Assembly: GCA_028284155.1 (NCBI GenBank)
Contig: JANQSF010000098.1
Coordinates: forward strand, 174,674-238,673
Source: Phycisphaeraceae bacterium
GTDB taxonomy: Bacteria > Planctomycetota > Phycisphaerae > Phycisphaerales > Phycisphaeraceae
Length of the DNA: 64,000 nt
Reading direction: 5' to 3'
Both the position numbers and the translations under genes were made by a program. The notes beneath the pieces are model-generated. The model was not told the origin of the DNA, did no database searches, and saw only the letters and a program-made list of their open reading frames with translations. Shown piece by piece: positions 60,927-64,000 of the stretch (position 1 is the stretch's first letter; each line of letters starts with the position of its first letter).

Positions 60927-63329
60927 TTACTTGCGTTTGAACAGGTCGCTCTGCACGACCTCGTGCAGCAGCGTGCGCAGGCCGTACTGCTTACCCGCCG
61001 CGCGGGCCACGATCGCGTCGACGGCTGCGCGGTCGGACAGGCGGACGACGCCGCCGGTCGCGTAGGTCAAAAGCTTTTCGGTCACGCACCGCGCGACGCG
61101 TGCCTTGTCTTTCAGCAGGAGTCGTTTGTAGTCGGCGATGCCGTCGAACCGTTGGCCGTCGGCCAGCACGTCGCCTGCGTCGACCGGCAGGCCGCGTTTG
61201 TACCGCACGCCGCGGCCGTCGATCTGCACGTTGACCCGCTGCCCTTCGCCGACGCTGCGGTAGTGGTCGCGCCAGCCGCCGATCACGTCGAAGTTCTCCA
61301 GCGCGAAGCCGGCCGGGTCGATATCGCGGTGACACGAAGCGCACGTCTCGTCCTGGCGGTGTTTGGCCAATTGGTCGCGGATCGACGTCGCGCCGCGGAT
61401 GTCCGGCTCGACGGCGGGCACGTTGGCCGGCGGCGGCGGCACGTGTTGGCCGACGATGTTCTCCAGCACCCACACGCCGCGCAGCACGGGCGACGTGTTC
61501 GTCCCGTTGGCTGTCACCTTCAACACGCTCGCCTGCGTCAACACGCCGCCGCGCACGCTGTCGGCCGGCAGCTTGACCTTGCGGAACGCCTGCCCGCGCA
61601 CGCCCGGGACGCCGTAATGCCGCGCGAGCCGTTCGTTCAACATCGCGAAGTCGGAGTCGACGACGTTGACCACGCTCAGGTCGTGTTTGAGCAGCTCCTC
61701 GAAAAAGAGTTGCGTCTCGCGCACCATGGAGACCTGCAACAACTCGTCGAACTCGGGGTACAGCAACTTGTCGGGCGTGGTGAAGTCGATCTCCCGCAGG
61801 TCGAGCCATTGGCCGACGAAGTGTTCGGTCAACCGGGCCGCGCGCGGGTCGTTTAGCAGGCGTTCGGTCTGGCGACGTAGCTCGGCCGGGTCGCTCAGTT
61901 TGCCGCTGGCCGCGGCCGCGAGCAGTTCGTCGTCGGGCGACGTGCTCCAGAAGAAATACGACAACCGGCTGGCCAAGCCGTAGTCGTCCAGCGCCTTACC
62001 GGGGCGTTCGGGCAGGTAGAGAAAGTCCGGCGAGCACATCGCCGCCTTCAGCCCTACGCGGACGGCCTGTTGAAATGTGTAGCCCTTTTCCAGGTGCGTG
62101 CGGATGACCGCGAGGTAGATGTCGCGCTTAGCGTTGCTGACCGGCCGGCGGAACAACTTGGGCAGCAGTCGATCCAGGATCGCCCGCGCGTCGTCGATCG
62201 GCTTGTCGGAAACGACCTCGCGGATCGGCTTGGTTCGGCGGTTGCGTTTGATCTCGTCGGCGTTGACGACGCCGATCGGCAGGTCGCCGAAGATGGTGCG
62301 GTGGCTTGGCGGCGGCCAGGAGTCGATCAGCGGGCCTTCGATTTCGACCCAGCGTACGGCCAGGCCGGCGCCCTTCTCATTGACCGCCTGGTTCCAGCGC
62401 GTGATGTATGTGCCGTACGGCACGACGCGGACGGTGTTGTTTCGGCCGAGCCGCGTGACGAACTCGGCTGTCGCGCCGTTCGGCGGCGCGTCAGCGTAGC
62501 CGACCAGGTGGCGTTTGATCCCCACGCCGCCGTAGACGCGGAGTGTCACCGGCTGATCGCTCTGATACGCGTAGGCCGACACGCGCACGCGGTAGTTGCC
62601 CTCGGCCGGCGCGCGGAACTGGTTGATCTCCGTCGGCGAGTAGCCCGCACTGAAGAAGACGATCGCGTCGTCGACGGGCAGGTAGCTCTTGTGGTTCTTG
62701 ACCCGCCGCTCGTCCTTATAAGAGAAGCGTTGTTTGCGGGTCGTCGGCCGGGGCGTCGTCACGATGGCGGCGTCGAGCGCGGCGTCGGCCGCTTCGAGGT
62801 AGCGTTCGAGCAGCACGGACGACAGGTTCAACGCCTCGCCCACGTTGTCGAAACCTTGGGCTGAGTTGTCCTGCGGCAGCAGGTCTTTCAGGTCGGCGTC
62901 GATCGCGAACAGGTCGCGGACGGTGTGCTGGTATTCCGTGCGGTTCAATCTGCGCAGCACGACGCGGCCGTCGGCCTGCGCCGCGGCACGCTGCGCGGCG
63001 ACGAGGTTGCCGCGGACCCACCGCACGACCTTCGCCACGTCGTCCACGGGCGGGCGGGGCTTCTTCTTCGGCGGCATCTTGCCCGACTCGAGTTTTTGCA
63101 ACACCTTCGTCCATGCCGCCCCGTCGTCTGCGTTCGAGAATCGGGTTTGCAGCCGGTCGAGGCGGAAGTCTCCGTCGTCCGCTTCGGGTCCGTGGCATTC
63201 GTAGCAGTGCTTGGTGAAGAACGGCTGAACGGCCTTGTCGAAGCTGACAGCCTGCGTCTCGGCGCCCAGGGCGGGCTGAGACAGGCCAAATGCGATTGCC
63301 AACAGGATGGAAGCCGTGATCCGACTCAT
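60927..63329 (-). CDS. PSD1-type cytochrome (DUF1587/1595/1592/1588/1585)
   Basis: 800 residues from ATG 63329. Signal peptide (ILLAIAFGLSQPALGA). N-terminal c-type heme site CYECHG (about 42-47), then DUF1587 (VLRRLNRTEYQHTVRDLFAID), DUF1595, DUF1592 (DDYGLASRLSYFFWSTSPDDELL), DUF1588 (GGVLTQASVLKVTANGTNTSPVLRG) with CASCHRDIDPAGFALENFD as a second heme site, and DUF1585 at the end (CVTEKLLTYATGG). Planctomycete-specific di-heme proteins, usually paired with DUF1552 as here. Confidence 0.95.
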   Translation of the reverse strand: MSRITASILLAIAFGLSQPALGAETQAVSFDKAVQPFFTKHCYECHGPEADDGDFRLDRLQTRFSNADDGAAWTKVLQKLESGKMPPKKKPRPPVDDVAKVVRWVRGNLVAAQRAAAQADGRVVLRRLNRTEYQHTVRDLFAIDADLKDLLPQDNSAQGFDNVGEALNLSSVLLERYLEAADAALDAAIVTTPRPTTRKQRFSYKDERRVKNHKSYLPVDDAIVFFSAGYSPTEINQFRAPAEGNYRVRVSAYAYQSDQPVTLRVYGGVGIKRHLVGYADAPPNGATAEFVTRLGRNNTVRVVPYGTYITRWNQAVNEKGAGLAVRWVEIEGPLIDSWPPPSHRTIFGDLPIGVVNADEIKRNRRTKPIREVVSDKPIDDARAILDRLLPKLFRRPVSNAKRDIYLAVIRTHLEKGYTFQQAVRVGLKAAMCSPDFLYLPERPGKALDDYGLASRLSYFFWSTSPDDELLAAAASGKLSDPAELRRQTERLLNDPRAARLTEHFVGQWLDLREIDFTTPDKLLYPEFDELLQVSMVRETQLFFEELLKHDLSVVNVVDSDFAMLNERLARHYGVPGVRGQAFRKVKLPADSVRGGVLTQASVLKVTANGTNTSPVLRGVWVLENIVGQHVPPPPANVPAVEPDIRGATSIRDQLAKHRQDETCASCHRDIDPAGFALENFDVIGGWRDHYRSVGEGQRVNVQIDGRGVRYKRGLPVDAGDVLADGQRFDGIADYKRLLLKDKARVARCVTEKLLTYATGGVVRLSDRAAVDAIVARAAGKQYGLRTLLHEVVQSDLFKRK

Positions 63330-63486
63330 GTCGACTCGCCTTCCTATCAAGTGACGTGGAAAAGGGGGGCGGTTACGAGGCGGCGATCGGTGTGATATAT
63401 GGTATTCCCGCCCGGTGTGGGCCCTTGCACGCGCGACCAGGTGGCTTTTGGGGCAGTGGTTCACTTTGGACGAGGCGGTCTGTCTC

Positions 63487-63553
63487 GTGCCACGGCCGTG
63501 TCGGCCGTGCGGTCCACCACAGGCGATGCACACGGCCGACACGGCCGTGGCAC
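63487..63553. repeat. GTGCCACGGCCG inverted REP pair (copy 3 of 3)
   Basis: Arms 63487-63510 and 63528-63553, same family as 28170-28235 and 31190-31254. Confidence 0.9.
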
Positions 63554-63596
63554 GAAGCCGCAGGCCAAAGTGAACCCGTACTTTTTTGACCCGCGC

Positions 63597-63625
63597 TTGG
63601 AGTTCGGGGCGGTGGTGGGTATACT
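63597..63625 (+). promoter_or_regulatory. Predicted sigma-70-type promoter
   Basis: TTGGAG (63597-63602), a 17-base spacer, then TATACT (63620-63625). It would start a transcript near 63633, about 20 bases before the leader ORF. The match stands out in this GC-rich DNA. Confidence 0.6.
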
Positions 63626-63652
63626 CCACGCAACGCCTCGGAGGCAACCTCT

Positions 63653-63703
63653 ATGACGATCCGCAAAGTCAATATCTCGCTGCCGAACTTTTGGCTTCCG
63701 TGA
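63653..63703 (+). CDS. Predicted 16-residue leader peptide
   Basis: MTIRKVNISLPNFWLP from ATG 63653 with GGAGG eight bases upstream, following the predicted promoter. It ends with Pro before the stop and has Trp two residues earlier, features of arrest-prone leaders such as TnaC. It is followed by mutually exclusive hairpins (see 63655-63769). No similarity to a known leader is claimed; translation is inferred from the ribosome site and the context. Confidence 0.55.
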   Translation: MTIRKVNISLPNFWLP

Positions 63704-63769
63704 GCGGATCGTCGTGCTGTTTTGAATCAGCCTGATCGGCCCGCTCACTGGAAACGAGCGGGCTTTTTT
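63655..63769 (+). promoter_or_regulatory. Attenuator-like competing RNA structures
   Basis: Four segments: 1 (63655-63664, GACGATCCGC, inside the leader codons), 2 (63702-63713, GAGCGGATCGTC, at the leader stop), 3 (63739-63746, GCCCGCTC) and 4 (63756-63763, GAGCGGGC, then T6). Segment 1 pairs perfectly with part of 2 (10 bp); 3 pairs with 4 to make a terminator; 2 can instead pair with 3 (GAGCGG/CCGCTC plus a flanking GATC pair), which would block the terminator. This is the arrangement of ribosome-mediated attenuators. It lies upstream of the gene at 63896. Confidence 0.6.
63739..63769 (+). terminator. Intrinsic terminator (attenuator stem 3:4)
   Basis: Stem GCCCGCTC / GAGCGGGC, 9-base loop, then six T (63764-63769). 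Confidence 0.85.
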
Positions 63770-63797
63770 GTTGGTCACCTTTTTGTGCACCGCAAGG

Positions 63798-63820
63798 CCC
63801 GCGTTCGACGCGGGTTTTTT
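63798..63820 (+). terminator. Second intrinsic terminator
   Basis: Stem CCCGCG / CGCGGG with loop TTCGA, then six T (63815-63820). Tandem with the one at 63739, so transcription reaching the next gene would have to pass both or start in between. Confidence 0.85.
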
Positions 63821-63895
63821 GTTTGGGTCGGTCGGGTGTGATTCGGGTCGGGTTGGTCGGGCGGGCGACGCCCGTGGAACGAAGTCGAGGACGGC

Positions 63896-64000
63896 ATGCG
63901 TCAACAGATAGCCATGATGTGGCGGATCGCGGCGGGTCAGCGGCTGCGCTTCGGCAGCGCGGGGTTGGCGATTGCGCTGGCCACGGCGTTCACCTTTGTC
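63896..64000 (+). CDS. Start of an unidentified membrane protein (cut by window edge)
   Basis: 35 residues visible from ATG 63896 (GAGG five bases upstream): MRQQIAMMWRIAAGQRLRFG followed by a hydrophobic stretch (SAGLAIALATAFTFV) that begins a transmembrane segment. The layout (basic amphipathic start before a helix) fits an ABC exporter with a fused membrane domain, but the rest is needed to say so. It lies 75 bases downstream of the second terminator. Confidence 0.6.
   Translation, partial: MRQQIAMMWRIAAGQRLRFGSAGLAIALATAFTFV

Larger units (their letters stand above)
63330..63652. other. Divergent intergenic region
   Basis: About 320 bases between the PSD1 gene (minus) and the leader peptide (plus). 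It contains the third GTGCCACGGCCG repeat pair (63487-63553) and, near its end, a recognisable promoter (63597-63625). Confidence 0.6.

Noticed and set aside
63653..63703. Leader as a classical amino-acid attenuator
   Set aside because: The peptide has no run of one amino acid, so control by one charged tRNA is unlikely; a stalling-type leader fits better.
1..64000. CRISPR array
   Set aside because: No regularly spaced identical repeats with unique spacers; all repeat pairs are inverted palindromes or isolated direct repeats.
1..64000. tRNA or rRNA genes
   Set aside because: No cloverleaf-like GTTCRA block with matching acceptor stems and no rRNA-like conserved segments were seen by eye; a dedicated RNA search could still find one.

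Overview
The window reads as chromosomal DNA of a high-GC planctomycete. The evidence is a set of protein families expanded in that phylum: a DUF1552 protein beside a DUF1587/1592/1588/1585-type (PSD1) cytochrome, a secreted sulfatase, two DUF1080 (3-keto-disaccharide hydrolase-like) proteins, a Tat-exported Gfo/Idh/MocA protein, a PQQ-propeller protein, and an SGNH hydrolase joined to a PVC-type propeller. The class cannot be fixed from the sequence alone. No rRNA, tRNA, CRISPR array, transposase or integrase was found.

Layout. 1-5.5 kb: secreted SGNH/propeller protein (cut by the left edge), a hypothetical gene, a Tat-exported oxidoreductase, a small membrane protein and an aldo/keto reductase. 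5.6-20.6 kb: a co-directional surface-polysaccharide cluster with an ABC exporter (Wzm/Wzt type), an SpsF-like cytidylyltransferase, a NeuB-like nonulosonate synthase, a KdsC-like phosphatase, a GT42/MptE-like protein, two methyltransferases, a polysaccharide deacetylase and five glycosyltransferases. Ten of its 14 proteins end in Ala-Ala, usually just after Arg. 20.9-32 kb: membrane and exported proteins, aldose epimerase, DUF1080, thioredoxin-like, alkyltransferase-like, PQQ-propeller, UPF0104 membrane protein, trpA and a HAD hydrolase. 32-39.5 kb: a partial complex I operon, nuoJ-K-L-M-N on the minus strand, with nuoA-I absent. 39.9-46 kb: an accessory stretch, partly of lower GC, with small unrecognised genes, a DUF6882-like protein and a low-molecular-weight phosphatase. 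46-56 kb: a very large WD40 lipoprotein divergent from a TIR-transmembrane protein, then DUF1080, SBP56/methanethiol-oxidase-like and sulfatase genes. 56-64 kb: an LRR/HEAT protein, two small genes between 132-bp direct repeats, the DUF1552 + PSD1 pair, and at the right edge a short leader ORF with attenuator-like RNA segments ahead of a gene that runs out of the window.

The main unexplained layer is repeats. More than a dozen families of short palindromes occur, many as inverted pairs. Several carry a GTAG tetranucleotide next to the palindrome, the hallmark of REP elements. Some lie inside coding sequences in frame: a 132-bp element inside a methyltransferase, a 220-residue repeat-derived tail on NuoM that still keeps the ATGA overlap with nuoN, octamer repeats inside NuoL, and smaller insertions in a deacetylase and a hypothetical gene. 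Three candidates deserve most attention: the attenuator-like leader (63.6-63.8 kb), the shared C-terminal -R(x)AA signature of the polysaccharide cluster, and the repeat-bounded two-gene segment at 58.3-59.6 kb.
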